A stretch of 64,000 nt of DNA from UBA2336 sp964419145 (GCA_964419145.1 CAYQOM010000003.1:62001-126000); one strand, 5' to 3'; shown: positions 8,797-17,490, numbered from the stretch's first letter. The notes: generated from the letters alone by a model not told the origin. Numbers and translations: made by a program.

Positions 8797-9357
8797 TTAC
8801 AGGTTTTCGAGGTTGCTCCTTCTGGCCATTTTCATTTTTTTAAAAAACGATGGCGAAAGGCCTGTTATTTTTTTAAACTGATTAGAGAGATGGGCTACAC
8901 TGCTATAGTGTAGTTTGTATGAAATCTCTGTGAGGTTCAACTCATCGTAAAGCAATAGCTCTTTTACACGTTCTACTTTGTTGAGAATAATAAAATGCTG
9001 TATGGTCATGCCTTTCACTTCTGAAAAGATATTCGACAAATAGGTATAGTCGTACTCTAATTTTTCACTTATATAATCCGAATAGTTTTGTATTGGAAGT
9101 TCATCAGAATAATGAATCAGTTCGATAATTACATTTTTTATCCGTTCAATAAGAATACTCCTGTGGTCATCCAGCAATTCAAGTCCTGATTTTTGAAGAT
9201 TCCGGTTCAGCATTTGCCATTGTTCGGAAGTAATCTCTCCCGGTAGCTCCGCAACACCCAGGTCTACCGAGTGCCAGTTAATCCCAAGTTTTTTTAACTC
9301 GTCTTTAACGATTAGTTTACAACGGAGACTGACCATATACTTGACGTATAATTTCAT
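8797..9357 (-). CDS. AraC-family transcriptional regulator with HMA-like N-terminus (copy 1)
   Basis: 186 residues. The C-terminal about 90 residues form an AraC double HTH (LSNIFSEVKGMTIQHFIILNKVERVKELL, then ISYKLHYSSVAHLSNQFKKITGLSPSFF). The N-terminal about 60 residues (MVSLRCK...LKKLGI) have the beta-alpha-beta look of a heavy-metal-associated ferredoxin fold but only one Cys, so metal binding is not supported. A close paralogue is at 11254-11814 on the other strand, about two-thirds identical by eye and nearly identical in the second HTH. The gene lies 54 bp after the desaturase and is probably in the operon 10976 to 8797. Confidence 0.9.
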   Translation of the reverse strand: MKLYVKYMVSLRCKLIVKDELKKLGINWHSVDLGVAELPGEITSEQWQMLNRNLQKSGLELLDDHRSILIERIKNVIIELIHYSDELPIQNYSDYISEKLEYDYTYLSNIFSEVKGMTIQHFIILNKVERVKELLLYDELNLTEISYKLHYSSVAHLSNQFKKITGLSPSFFKKMKMARRSNLENL

Positions 9358-9411
9358 GCATTTTATTAAATGCTTCAGATCATACCTATCCCATCTACCC
9401 CGTACAGGAAA

Positions 9412-10506
9412 TTAGCCGGCTGCACGCCCCAGCTTGTACAAATGTGAGAGGTGCGCAACTATCGCAGAAAACATAGACTTGTACTCGTTGTAAACAATTC
9501 CGTATTCCTGACAGGTTTGTTTAACGTAACGTGCAATTACCGGATAGTGGATGTGACTGATGCGCGGAAATAAATGATGCTCAACCTGAAAATTCAAGCC
9601 ACCCAACATCCAATGCAAAAACCGGTTTTGTGTTGCAAAATCGGCTGTAGACCGAACCTGGTGGGTAGCCCAGTCGTGTCTTTGATCGGTATGAACAGGT
9701 GAAAAGAATTGCGTTCCCTTCACCACATGAGCCAACTGAAATACAATACTGATGGTGATCCCACAAACAAACGTAACAATAAGGAAACCAATCAGCCACG
9801 GCAACCAACCTACAAAGAAAATGGGGAGCGCCATATACACGAGTACATAGGCAACCTTAGTAAACCAGAAAATACCGTGTTGAACAAGTGTTAATTTTTT
9901 TACCTGAGAATTGGCAGATATACGACCACTAAAATATTTCTGAAAATCATCATAGAACACCCATACCAGATAAGAAATACCATAGAGAATAACCCAATAA
10001 ATGTGTTGGAACCGATGGTAACTCCGCAACGGTTGCCCATCGTGCAAACGCATAAATGGCTTAACATCTATATCTGAATCCATGCCCTCAATATTGGTGT
10101 AGGTGTGGTGGTTTACGTTGTGCTTAACCCTCCAGTAATAAGCATTGCCACCCAATGCATTTAGTACATGCGCTGCTGCCGTATTGAGCCATTGGTATCG
10201 GGAAAAAGTCTGATGCCCACCATCATGCATCACATTAAAGCCAATCAACGCCAGATTCAACCCCAACGCTACGCTTAACAGCAGCGATAGCCAAACCGAT
10301 GGCGTGAAGAAAACCAACACAACATATAAGCTTGCTGCCAGCGAAAGCAACAGAATTGCCTTAAGCAATAAGTTACGATTACCAACTGGCTGAAGGCCAC
10401 TTTCTGTGAAGTAATTGCTTACCCGCTTTTTTAGCACAAAAAAGAAGGAATCCGGATTGTTTTCAAATGAATAGGTAAGCATATAATCAGTAAGTTGTGT
10501 AGGCAA
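9412..10506 (-). CDS. Membrane fatty-acid (acyl-CoA/acyl-lipid) desaturase
   Basis: 364 residues with all three His clusters of di-iron front-end desaturases: HDGGH (94-98), HNVNHH (129-134) and QVEHH (307-311). The first His of the third box is replaced by Gln, as in delta-5/6 type desaturases. Four to six hydrophobic segments separate them. No cytochrome b5 domain is present, so electrons must come from a separate donor. The likely role is introducing double bonds into membrane acyl chains, often in response to cold. It is flanked by the AraC gene and lies in the middle of the mirror-arranged cluster. Confidence 0.92.
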   Translation of the reverse strand: MPTQLTDYMLTYSFENNPDSFFFVLKKRVSNYFTESGLQPVGNRNLLLKAILLLSLAASLYVVLVFFTPSVWLSLLLSVALGLNLALIGFNVMHDGGHQTFSRYQWLNTAAAHVLNALGGNAYYWRVKHNVNHHTYTNIEGMDSDIDVKPFMRLHDGQPLRSYHRFQHIYWVILYGISYLVWVFYDDFQKYFSGRISANSQVKKLTLVQHGIFWFTKVAYVLVYMALPIFFVGWLPWLIGFLIVTFVCGITISIVFQLAHVVKGTQFFSPVHTDQRHDWATHQVRSTADFATQNRFLHWMLGGLNFQVEHHLFPRISHIHYPVIARYVKQTCQEYGIVYNEYKSMFSAIVAHLSHLYKLGRAAG

Positions 10507-10532
10507 GTTAACCTTTCTTTCCTAGCAACACG

Positions 10533-10976
10533 TTATTCAACACATTTGTTCTTGTGATCATCTTTATTTATGGTGTTGCTTCTGTCTATCAATTCTTCAA
10601 AAAACACATCGTCTCTAACTCTGAACAGCACATTATCGATTGAATTGAAAACTGAGACATAACGCTCACCCCGGTTTAACCGATCGAGTATGGGTTGAGG
10701 ACTTACCGATACCTCACTTTTATGCGCGTTACCGAATTGTCTTTTCGGTAACAACTCCTTAACCAAAACCTGGATTGCATCATAAACCGATGCATACACA
10801 GAAAGCTTCTGCCAGGCTAATGGCATACCCGTGCTTCGTTTGAACAGTTGAAAAGGTAAGTGACTACTTGGTGAGGTTTCAATTTTATAAATGTATACCA
10901 CCCAATCGTTCTTTTTATCGAAAAAGAAACAGTTAATATAGATGGGGTGCGCAACCACCTGAGTAGCCTCATTCAT
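10533..10976 (-). CDS. Hypothetical protein upstream of desaturase
   Basis: 147 residues, predicted soluble, mixed alpha/beta, with no signal peptide and no motif I recognise. The C-terminus is charged (RSNTINKDDHKNKCVE). It starts a three-gene minus-strand run (this gene, desaturase, AraC copy 1) with a 26-bp gap to the desaturase. It is divergent from AraC copy 2 across a 277-bp control region. Context suggests a link to lipid desaturation or its control, but this is inference only. Confidence 0.65.
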   Translation of the reverse strand: MNEATQVVAHPIYINCFFFDKKNDWVVYIYKIETSPSSHLPFQLFKRSTGMPLAWQKLSVYASVYDAIQVLVKELLPKRQFGNAHKSEVSVSPQPILDRLNRGERYVSVFNSIDNVLFRVRDDVFFEELIDRSNTINKDDHKNKCVE

Positions 10977-11031
10977 AAGGAGTTAATATAGCTCTACCAA
11001 TCCCGCCAGCAATTGCAATAATGGGGGGTAT

Positions 11032-11088
11032 TGTTACATAATTCACAGGTACGTGCCAATCACCGTCCCACCCGTGAATTGTGTAACA
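11032..11088. promoter_or_regulatory. Inverted-repeat operator between divergent transcripts
   Basis: TGTTACATAATTCACAGG (11032-11049) and CCCGTGAATTGTGTAACA (11071-11088) are inverted copies matching at 16 of 18 positions, separated by 21 bp. They lie between the desaturase operon (start 10976, minus) and AraC copy 2 (start 11254, plus). An autoregulatory AraC site controlling both is the simplest reading, but which protein binds is not shown by the sequence. Confidence 0.6.
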
Positions 11089-11253
11089 TATAATACACGA
11101 AATGCAACAGTATACCACGGGTAATTTCCACCTTACGAACCTTTAAAATATGCTACTTTGAACCCTTATTGCCCAGCTCACTTAACTTTAAGTTCCCGCT
11201 GTACACGCTTCGGGCGAACTATCACCACCAAATAACGAACGGTACTTGCGCGT

Positions 11254-11814
11254 ATGATGAAGCTCTATATAAAATACATGGTGAGTTTGCGCTGCAAAAT
11301 GGTGGTCAAGGATGTACTTGCCAAACTTGGATTGCATTACGTGGCGTTGGACCTTGGCGTTGTCGAAATTCTTGAAGACCTCACGGAAGAACAACGCACC
11401 AAACTGAGGAGCGAACTGGTTAAATCCGGCCTGCTCTTATTAGATAACAAGGCTGCCATACTTGTTGATAAGATTACTTCGTTGATCGTTGAAATGATTC
11501 ACTATTCGGAAGAAGTGCCATACGTCAACTACTCAGACTTTATCAGTGAAAAACTGGGTTACGACTACACGTATCTATCCAATATATTCTCCGAAGTGAA
11601 AGGTGTGACTATTCAACAGTTCATTATCATTCATAAAATTGAACGTGTAAAGGAATTACTACTCTACGATGAATTAAGCCTCAAAGAAATTTCCTATAAA
11701 CTTCATTACAGCAGTGTAGCGCATCTCTCCAATCAATTTAAAAAGGTAACAGGGCTTTCACCCGCCTTTTACAAGCAACTCAAGTCGAAGCGCATAAATC
11801 TGGAAGACCTATAA
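11254..11814 (+). CDS. AraC-family transcriptional regulator with HMA-like N-terminus (copy 2)
   Basis: 186 residues with the same layout as copy 1 at 8797-9357: an N-terminal ferredoxin-like segment with MVSLRCK (single Cys), a linker, and an AraC double HTH containing the identical stretch EISYKLHYSSVAHLSNQFKK. Two adjacent ATGs (11254, 11257) are possible starts; the second matches the start of copy 1. It reads away from the desaturase operon toward the ice-binding gene. Near-identity of the recognition helices suggests both copies bind the same site, possibly the inverted repeat at 11032-11088. Confidence 0.9.
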   Translation: MMKLYIKYMVSLRCKMVVKDVLAKLGLHYVALDLGVVEILEDLTEEQRTKLRSELVKSGLLLLDNKAAILVDKITSLIVEMIHYSEEVPYVNYSDFISEKLGYDYTYLSNIFSEVKGVTIQQFIIIHKIERVKELLLYDELSLKEISYKLHYSSVAHLSNQFKKVTGLSPAFYKQLKSKRINLEDL

Positions 11815-11867
11815 ACTCCCAACGTTTTTCAATCTGAATTCACGTAACATGTGTAACAAGTAATTGT

Positions 11868-11907
11868 TCGAATGTAATTCATTCGACATAGTAAGAACAT
11901 AGTTTTG
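11868..11907 (+). promoter_or_regulatory. Probable promoter with overlapping inverted repeat for the ice-binding gene
   Basis: TAGTTTTG at 11900-11907 fits the Bacteroidota -7 consensus TAnnTTTG. Where a -33 element would be expected lies a perfect 7-bp inverted repeat, TCGAATG-taatt-CATTCGA (11868-11886). A direct repeat of GTAACA is just upstream (about 11843-11856). Downstream at 11975-11986 is a 12-bp palindrome GAACAGCTGTTC inside the 5' leader. The repeat could be an operator that blocks or recruits polymerase. Confidence 0.5.
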
Positions 11908-12096
11908 TACTGTCAAATCTTATAGTTCACTGAACGTGCATGCGCAACTTTCAGCCCGCTAATTCTGTACAGCGGAACAGCTGTTCAATTCTTTCATGGA
12001 AAGATAAGTTATGAAACTATCGATGATCAAATCGCTATCAAGGTAGTCAAACTGACAACGTTAAAAAAAGTGATTGCAACAACTAACCAAGTAAAG

Positions 12097-13488
12097 ATGA
12101 AAACAAAAAAATTGAATTTTTGGACGTTCGCAACCGCAGCAATATTCATGTTAATGAATATCAGCGCTTGTGAAGATGAAAATGTGGGTATAGAGGGAGT
12201 TTGTCCGCTTGTAGTGTCTACCAACTCTGCCAATTTAACCAATGGCGTATCGATTAACCAGGTTGTGACTGTAACCTTTAATACCGACATGGATCCTGAG
12301 AGCATCAACCTCAGTACTATCAGTATAGGAGCCAGCCCCGCTGTTGCGGGTACAATCACGTACAACAATAAAACCGCAAGTTTCACACCTGCAAGCCCAT
12401 TATTAGCCAACACTACCTATACCGGTACGGTTACTCAAGGTGTAAAAGATGTAACAGGAAATGCCTTGCAGGAAGCCTATGTTTGGACATTTACTACCGG
12501 CCCAGCGCCAGCGCCTACCGTAGTTTTTACTGATCCGGCTAACCAAAGTACAAATGTTGTGGTCGATCAGGTTGTAAACGCGCAATTCAGCGTAACGATG
12601 GAGCCTTCCACGATAACTTCTTCGTCATTTACGTTGCGTTTAGGCACAACCCCGATTATAGGTACAGTAAGTTACTCCGGCACTACGGCCAGCTTTACAC
12701 CTGACAACAACCTTGCATCAGGAACCTATACTGCACGAATTTCCACAGTTGCAGAAAACATGGATGGAACACCTATGGAAACTGCTTATGTATGGAGTTT
12801 CAGCACAGGCACAACTGTTGGCGCTTCTGGTGTTGAGTTAAACTCAGCCGGGTTGTTTGGTATTTTAGCTGGTGTTGGCATAAGCAACAATGCAGGCTTT
12901 AGTGAAATCCGCAATCAGGATGTGGGCATAAGCCCCGGTGTGCGTTCCTCCATTACCGGCTTCCCTCCTGCCATTGTAGTTAACGGAGCCATTTTCGCTT
13001 CTGATGATCTGGCTCCTGCAGGAGTAGCAGCCATGTTAACACAAGCCAAACAAGACTTAACTGGGGCGTATCTCTTCGCTGAAGGTGCCACCTCACCGGC
13101 TCCGGCTACGGTAGCTGGCGATTTAGGCGGCATGACATTGGCCCCAGGTATTTACAAGTCAACATCAACACTTTTAATCCAGTCAGGCGATCTTACCCTG
13201 GATGCGCAAGGCGATGTCAATGCGGTATGGATATTTCAGGTTGCTTCCGACTTCACAACCGTTGGAGGTGCAGGAGGTAGTGTAATACTGAGTGGTGGCG
13301 CCCAAGCGAAAAACGTTTTCTGGCAAACCGGAAGTTCAGCAACTGTGGGCGATGGCACTTCATTCAATGGAAATATACTGGCGTTAACCAGCATCACCAT
13401 GAATTCCGGAGCAACTGCAACAGGCAGAATGTTGGCCAGAAATGGTTCCGTGGTTTTAACCAACACAAACATTATTGAAAAACCATAA
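12097..13488 (+). CDS. Lipoprotein with two Ig-like (Big_5) domains and an ice-binding DUF3494 domain
   Basis: 463 residues from the ATG at 12097; a GTG 27 bp upstream is less likely because it delays the signal sequence. A lipoprotein signal ends at ISAC (Cys25). Two SbsA/Big_5-type Ig-like domains follow (about 35-135 and 140-240), each with the VTFNTDMDPESI-type and YVWTFTTG-type strands. The rest (about 245-455) is a full DUF3494 beta-solenoid ending in ATGRMLARNGSVVL. DUF3494 proteins bind ice or modify its growth. Attachment as a lipoprotein would put it on the envelope. A truncated relative is at 7278-7643. Confidence 0.9.
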   Translation: MKTKKLNFWTFATAAIFMLMNISACEDENVGIEGVCPLVVSTNSANLTNGVSINQVVTVTFNTDMDPESINLSTISIGASPAVAGTITYNNKTASFTPASPLLANTTYTGTVTQGVKDVTGNALQEAYVWTFTTGPAPAPTVVFTDPANQSTNVVVDQVVNAQFSVTMEPSTITSSSFTLRLGTTPIIGTVSYSGTTASFTPDNNLASGTYTARISTVAENMDGTPMETAYVWSFSTGTTVGASGVELNSAGLFGILAGVGISNNAGFSEIRNQDVGISPGVRSSITGFPPAIVVNGAIFASDDLAPAGVAAMLTQAKQDLTGAYLFAEGATSPAPATVAGDLGGMTLAPGIYKSTSTLLIQSGDLTLDAQGDVNAVWIFQVASDFTTVGGAGGSVILSGGAQAKNVFWQTGSSATVGDGTSFNGNILALTSITMNSGATATGRMLARNGSVVLTNTNIIEKP

Positions 13489-13497
13489 TTCAGCACC

Positions 13498-13641
13498 ATG
13501 AAAACGCAAGCCGAAATAGAAAATAAATCTCACGAGTTTTCTTTTGTCAACATACCGGCATGCGCAACATCTTATATCACTGTGAATGATCCGGGAGTAC
13601 AATACCTGATCCCGGAATTTCCAGATCGCGTTTCACTTTAA
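13498..13641 (+). CDS. 47-residue small protein between ice-binding and OmpA genes
   Basis: A short open frame from the ATG at 13498 (9 bp after the preceding stop) to the TAA at 13641, 12 bp before the next start. The tight spacing on both sides makes it a plausible co-transcribed gene. The product is soluble, acidic to neutral, begins MKTQAEIENK and contains IPACATSYITVNDPG. I know no homologue. It could also be a leftover of a longer gene. Confidence 0.45.
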   Translation: MKTQAEIENKSHEFSFVNIPACATSYITVNDPGVQYLIPEFPDRVSL

Positions 13642-13653
13642 TTCAAAATCAAT

Positions 13654-15678
13654 ATGAAAGTCTACAATTATTTTAAAATAAGAACACCGATAGTTCGGTC
13701 TCTTAGATATGCACTTGTCAGCGTATTGCTGCTGGCTACCGTGCTTACGCCACTACAGGCGCAGGTTGTACAGTACACCAGGCCCTCGCTATGGTTTGGT
13801 GCCGCTGCCGGTGGAAATTTTAATTTTTATCGCGGCACAACACAACAGTTAAATGCTGACTTAACCGTACCTGCTGCCTTTCGTCATGGCAAGGGGCTTG
13901 GACTTTATCTTGCTCCGCTATTGGAATATCATCGTCCTGATTCAAGATTCGGTGTAATGTTGCAAGTGGGTTTCGATAGTCGTAAAGGTTCTTTTGATCG
14001 GGTGATCACGCCTTGTAACTGTCCGGCCGATTTAACGACCGACCTGAGCTACATCAGTGTAGAACCTAGTTTGAGATTTGCTCTGTTTAAATCGGGTTTT
14101 TATCTGTATGCCGGACCAAGGTTTGCGTTTAACAGAGATCATGCATTCACATACGAGCTAGGAATCAATCCGGATTTTCCGGACCAGGAACCCAATGCGG
14201 ATATAAACGGAGATTTCAGTAACGTGAACAAAAGCCTGATCTCCATGCAAGTTGGAGCTGGGTACGACATTCAGCTTTCTTCTTCAGCAAGGCAAACACA
14301 AACCATACTTTCACCATTTGTTTCATTCCAACCCCATTTTGGTCAGGCCCCCAGGTCGTCAGAAACCTGGAATGTCACCACAGTACGTGTAGGTGCAGCC
14401 ATCAAGTTTGGTCGTGGAAGTGAAATCGCAGCAACACCCGGAGCGGCTGTGATTAAGGGCATTGATCCGCTGCCGGTTATTCATTTCACCGTCAACTCGC
14501 CAAGAAACATTCCGGTAGATCGCAGAGTAAGCGAAACCTTCCCGTTACGCAACTATGTGTACTTTAATCTGGGTTCAACACATATACCTGAGCGTTACAT
14601 GTTGCTCGAAAAAAGCCAGGTGAAGGATTTTAAAGAAGATCAACTGGAAGTTTTTACACCCAAGCAACTTTCGGGCCGTTCGGCTCGTGGCATGACGGTA
14701 TATTACAATGTGTTGAACATTGTGGGAGATCGTATGGGGAAAAATCCTTCAGCCAACATTACACTTGTAGGATCATCCGAAAAAGGAACTGATGATGCCA
14801 AGGCAATGGCCGAGTCAGTAAAGAACTACCTGACAAGTGTGTTTGCCATTAACCCCTCACGCATTAGTATAGAAGGGCGCGACAAACCAAAAATTCCTTC
14901 AACACAACGAGGAAGCACTCAGGAGCTTAAGCTGTTGCAAGAAGACGACCGCAGGGTTTCCATTGAAAGCAGCTCGGCCGCCATGCTTATGGAATTCCGG
15001 AGTGGACCGAATGCACCACTGAAACCTGTAGAAATTATTGCTGTACAGGTTGCACCTGTTGACAGCTATATTACTTTCAATGCAGATGGTGCCCGAGATC
15101 GCTTGAGTTCATGGTCAGTGGATGTAAAGGATGAAAAAGGAACCGTGCAAAATTTCGGGCCTTATTTTTATGATAAAGTGAGTATACCTGGAAAATCTAT
15201 TCTGGGCACACGCTCTTCCGGTGACTATACTGTAACGATGGTTGGCAGAACAAAAGATAACCAAATAGTAAAAAGAGAAACACAGGTAAATATGGTACTC
15301 TGGACACCGCCTTCAAATGAACAGGGCGCGCGATACAGTGTGATCTATGAATTCAACGATTCAGAATCAATTGCTATGTATGAGAAATATCTTACAGAAA
15401 TTGTTACGGCTAAGATTCCAAAAAACAGCAAAGTGATTGTTCACGGTTATACCGATACCATTGGGGATGCAGACAATAATCAGCGATTATCATTGGCAAG
15501 GGCTAATGATGTAAAAACCATTTTAGAAAAAAGCTTAGCCAGGGCTGGAAGAACTGATGTAAAGTTTGAATTACATGGTTTTGGTGAAGATCAGAACGTT
15601 TCACCTTTTGATAACAAATGGCCCGAAGAACGTGCCTATAATCGCACTGTATTAATCGATATAATACCCGGCAAATAG
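13654..15678 (+). CDS. OmpA-family outer-membrane protein with N-terminal beta-barrel
   Basis: 674 residues with a signal peptide ending near LTPLQAQ (about residue 37). A porin-like N-terminal region (40-260) is rich in alternating aromatic strands. Two OmpA-type peptidoglycan-associated segments follow: one at about 290-430 (NITLVGSSEKG...AKAMAESVKNYL) and a clear C-terminal one at about 565-672 (VIYEFNDSES...VIVHGYTDTIGDADNNQRLSLARA). The role is to tether the outer membrane to the cell wall. It lies downstream of the ice-binding lipoprotein and the 47-residue gene on the same strand and is followed by an intrinsic terminator. Confidence 0.88.
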   Translation: MKVYNYFKIRTPIVRSLRYALVSVLLLATVLTPLQAQVVQYTRPSLWFGAAAGGNFNFYRGTTQQLNADLTVPAAFRHGKGLGLYLAPLLEYHRPDSRFGVMLQVGFDSRKGSFDRVITPCNCPADLTTDLSYISVEPSLRFALFKSGFYLYAGPRFAFNRDHAFTYELGINPDFPDQEPNADINGDFSNVNKSLISMQVGAGYDIQLSSSARQTQTILSPFVSFQPHFGQAPRSSETWNVTTVRVGAAIKFGRGSEIAATPGAAVIKGIDPLPVIHFTVNSPRNIPVDRRVSETFPLRNYVYFNLGSTHIPERYMLLEKSQVKDFKEDQLEVFTPKQLSGRSARGMTVYYNVLNIVGDRMGKNPSANITLVGSSEKGTDDAKAMAESVKNYLTSVFAINPSRISIEGRDKPKIPSTQRGSTQELKLLQEDDRRVSIESSSAAMLMEFRSGPNAPLKPVEIIAVQVAPVDSYITFNADGARDRLSSWSVDVKDEKGTVQNFGPYFYDKVSIPGKSILGTRSSGDYTVTMVGRTKDNQIVKRETQVNMVLWTPPSNEQGARYSVIYEFNDSESIAMYEKYLTEIVTAKIPKNSKVIVHGYTDTIGDADNNQRLSLARANDVKTILEKSLARAGRTDVKFELHGFGEDQNVSPFDNKWPEERAYNRTVLIDIIPGK

Positions 15679-15700
15679 AAGCTTTCAATAAATTCAATCA

Positions 15701-15731
15701 AATAGCAGGTTCTTTTCCTGCTATTTTTTTT
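15701..15731 (+). terminator. Intrinsic terminator after OmpA gene
   Basis: Stem AATAGCAGG / CCTGCTATT (15701-15709 and 15717-15725) with a 7-nt loop and a run of T (15724-15731). It lies 23 bp after the OmpA stop and closes the ice-binding/OmpA transcript. Confidence 0.88.
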
Positions 15732-15848
15732 ATACCTGAGCTGCCCATTTAACCCTACCTGTGAATTCTGCAAAATTCTACATGCGACATGTAATAAAAA
15801 AGCTTCGGGGTATTTCCATCTTGCAATTGCTTATCAAGCAAAGAAACC

Positions 15849-16241
15849 ATGTGCTGGGAACCGATATACATAAAGGGAAAAGAAGGGTTTAAAGAAGCGG
15901 TTCTAACAAAACTACATGCGAGATGGTTGCGTGGTGGTACCGAGGGTGAAAATAACCTATTGATGTTTTGGTTGCCGAAAAGAGGTGGATTGCGTGGCTT
16001 TAAAAAGGCAATTGGTAGTAAGCTTATCTTTAAATATAGAATGGACTTCTTCTCTAACCTGGAAATTCACCTGAATCACATCAACGGAAGACCGGTTGGA
16101 TTTTCAGATGTTGAGAACGATCAAATTAACTCGATGATTGAATGGGATAGTAAGCAGCACCGCATGACAGCCCAGCGCACAATACCGGATCAACCCCCGA
16201 TAACTGCATCCTTTTCAAAAAAGAAACTCAAGTCAGTGTAG
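15849..16241 (+). CDS. Hypothetical protein, 130 residues
   Basis: Soluble, basic protein (many Lys/Arg), starting MCWEPIYIKGKEGFKEAV and ending in a polybasic tail (SFSKKKLKSV). It has no signal peptide, membrane segment or recognised motif. The central part (KLIFKYRMDFFSNLEIHLNHINGRPVGF) reads as beta strands. It stands alone between two terminators in the stress cluster, so it is probably transcribed by itself. Function unknown. Confidence 0.6.
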   Translation: MCWEPIYIKGKEGFKEAVLTKLHARWLRGGTEGENNLLMFWLPKRGGLRGFKKAIGSKLIFKYRMDFFSNLEIHLNHINGRPVGFSDVENDQINSMIEWDSKQHRMTAQRTIPDQPPITASFSKKKLKSV

Positions 16242-16265
16242 GTATACTGCAGGTGACTTGTTTTT

Positions 16266-16307
16266 TAAAGGGCACTGTTCATTGTTGATGGTGTCCCTTT
16301 AATTTTT
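16266..16307 (+). terminator. Terminator after the 130-residue gene
   Basis: Imperfect stem TAAAGGGCAC / GTGTCCCTTTAA (16266-16275 and 16291-16302) followed by TTTTTA. It lies 24 bp downstream of the stop at 16241. Confidence 0.65.
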
Positions 16308-16421
16308 ATGTAGAAAAAACACCTTTAGAAACCACAACATGCCAATTACGTGAACACCAGCATTCTTTTCCCTAATAGGTTAAACCATTATTGAATTAGA
16401 CCCATTATACAAACAAGCGTC

Positions 16422-16607
16422 ATGGAAATACCGAAGAACGACAATAAATACCCGGAAGGAACACGCATTACAGCAAAGGCTAATCCTACATTACCCTTGG
16501 TTATCATCAGGTACTATCAACGTATCTATTACTGTGCCGTAATCAACAATCCTGCACACAAACACTTTGCCTACTTTGAACGGGAACTCACCCCACCGAT
16601 TGATTAA
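16422..16607 (+). CDS. 61-residue small protein, paralogue of 17668-17853
   Basis: A small, probably beta-barrel (SH3/KOW-like) protein. The frame YPEGTRITAKANPTLPLVII...IYYC...YFEREL matches the spacing of FKAGEIVYERIRPAQNLII...IYYC...FFEHEL in the second copy. The shared IYYC and F-E-x-E-L signatures show common descent. No enzyme motif is visible; such small folds often bind nucleic acid or protein. It precedes CsbD copy 2. Confidence 0.62.
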   Translation: MEIPKNDNKYPEGTRITAKANPTLPLVIIRYYQRIYYCAVINNPAHKHFAYFERELTPPID

Positions 16608-16758
16608 ACAAAACAAATATTGTCTCAAGTAACATTTGCTCCTACGCCTTATAGTCACCTGTTTAAGACCCGTAAACTATGTAAGCTTCCTTACCTTATG
16701 TGTAAAATTTTACTTTGTAAATACCCGCACATTTGCAGTACCTAACATTCATAACACA

Positions 16759-16947
16759 ATGAAAAATAAAACAGCAATTCCAGAAAACTGGAACGAACTA
16801 AAAGGAAAGTTGAAACAAAAATATGCACGATTAACTGACGATGACGTATTGATGGTAGAGGGCAAGTATGACGAGATGCTGGGAAGACTTCAGCATAAAC
16901 TGGGTAAAACCAGGGAAGAGGTACAGAAACTCATCAAAGAGTTGTAG
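16759..16947 (+). CDS. CsbD-family stress protein (copy 2)
   Basis: 62 residues from the ATG at 16759; longer in-frame extensions upstream do not resemble the family. The NWNELKGKLKQKYARLTDDDVLMVEGKYDEM core and the KTREEVQKLIKEL tail are classic CsbD. Just upstream is the AT-rich segment ATTTTACTTTGTAAATACC (about 16707-16725), a possible -7 region. The paralogue at 6468-6677 lies on the opposite strand in the mirrored half of the cluster. CsbD proteins accumulate in general stress, but their mechanism is unknown. Confidence 0.88.
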   Translation: MKNKTAIPENWNELKGKLKQKYARLTDDDVLMVEGKYDEMLGRLQHKLGKTREEVQKLIKEL

Positions 16948-16998
16948 GCTGAGGCCAATACAAATCATTAAAACCTTAACAGATATAAACTAAATACG

Positions 16999-17439
16999 AT
17001 GAAAAAATCAATATTAATACTGGCGGGAGTTGTCTTAACGACAGGCGCACTTCTAATGAGCTGTAACACGCCAGCCGAAAAAGTACAAAATGCCAAAGAA
17101 GATGTAACAGCCGCTAAGGTAGCGCTGGACAAAGCCCAGCAAGAGTACATGGAAGACCTTACCAATTACAGAAAAGCAACTGCGGAGAAAATTGCAGAAA
17201 ATGAAAAAATTGCTGCTGACTTCCGGGTAAAAATTGTAAATACAAAAAAGGATGCTAAAGCAGCCTATGAAGCTGAATTGGCTGAATTGGAAAAGAAAAA
17301 CACCGAGCTCAAAAATAAGATTGATAGCTATCAATCAAATAACAAAGATAGCTGGCAAGCCTTTAAGGCGGAGTTTAACCGTGATCTAGATGCGCTTGGA
17401 GTGGCTTTTAAAAACCTGACCGTAGAAAATACTAAATAA
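16999..17439 (+). CDS. Coiled-coil lipoprotein
   Basis: 146 residues: lipoprotein signal with lipobox LLMSC (Cys about 22), then an almost entirely helical, Lys/Glu/Ala-rich body with heptad-like spacing (AKEDVTAAKVALDKAQQEY, then ELAELEKKNTELKNKID). It resembles small periplasmic coiled-coil stress lipoproteins often found next to CsbD genes in Bacteroidota. It starts 51 bp after CsbD copy 2 and is probably co-transcribed. A strong terminator follows. Confidence 0.78.
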   Translation: MKKSILILAGVVLTTGALLMSCNTPAEKVQNAKEDVTAAKVALDKAQQEYMEDLTNYRKATAEKIAENEKIAADFRVKIVNTKKDAKAAYEAELAELEKKNTELKNKIDSYQSNNKDSWQAFKAEFNRDLDALGVAFKNLTVENTK

Positions 17440-17490
17440 CAAGAACCATAAAGTTTGGCTTTGATCGAATCAACTTACAGGTTGGTTATG

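Noticed and set aside
9412..10506. Cytochrome b5-fused desaturase
   Set aside because: No HPGG-type heme motif is present; the protein is a desaturase domain only.
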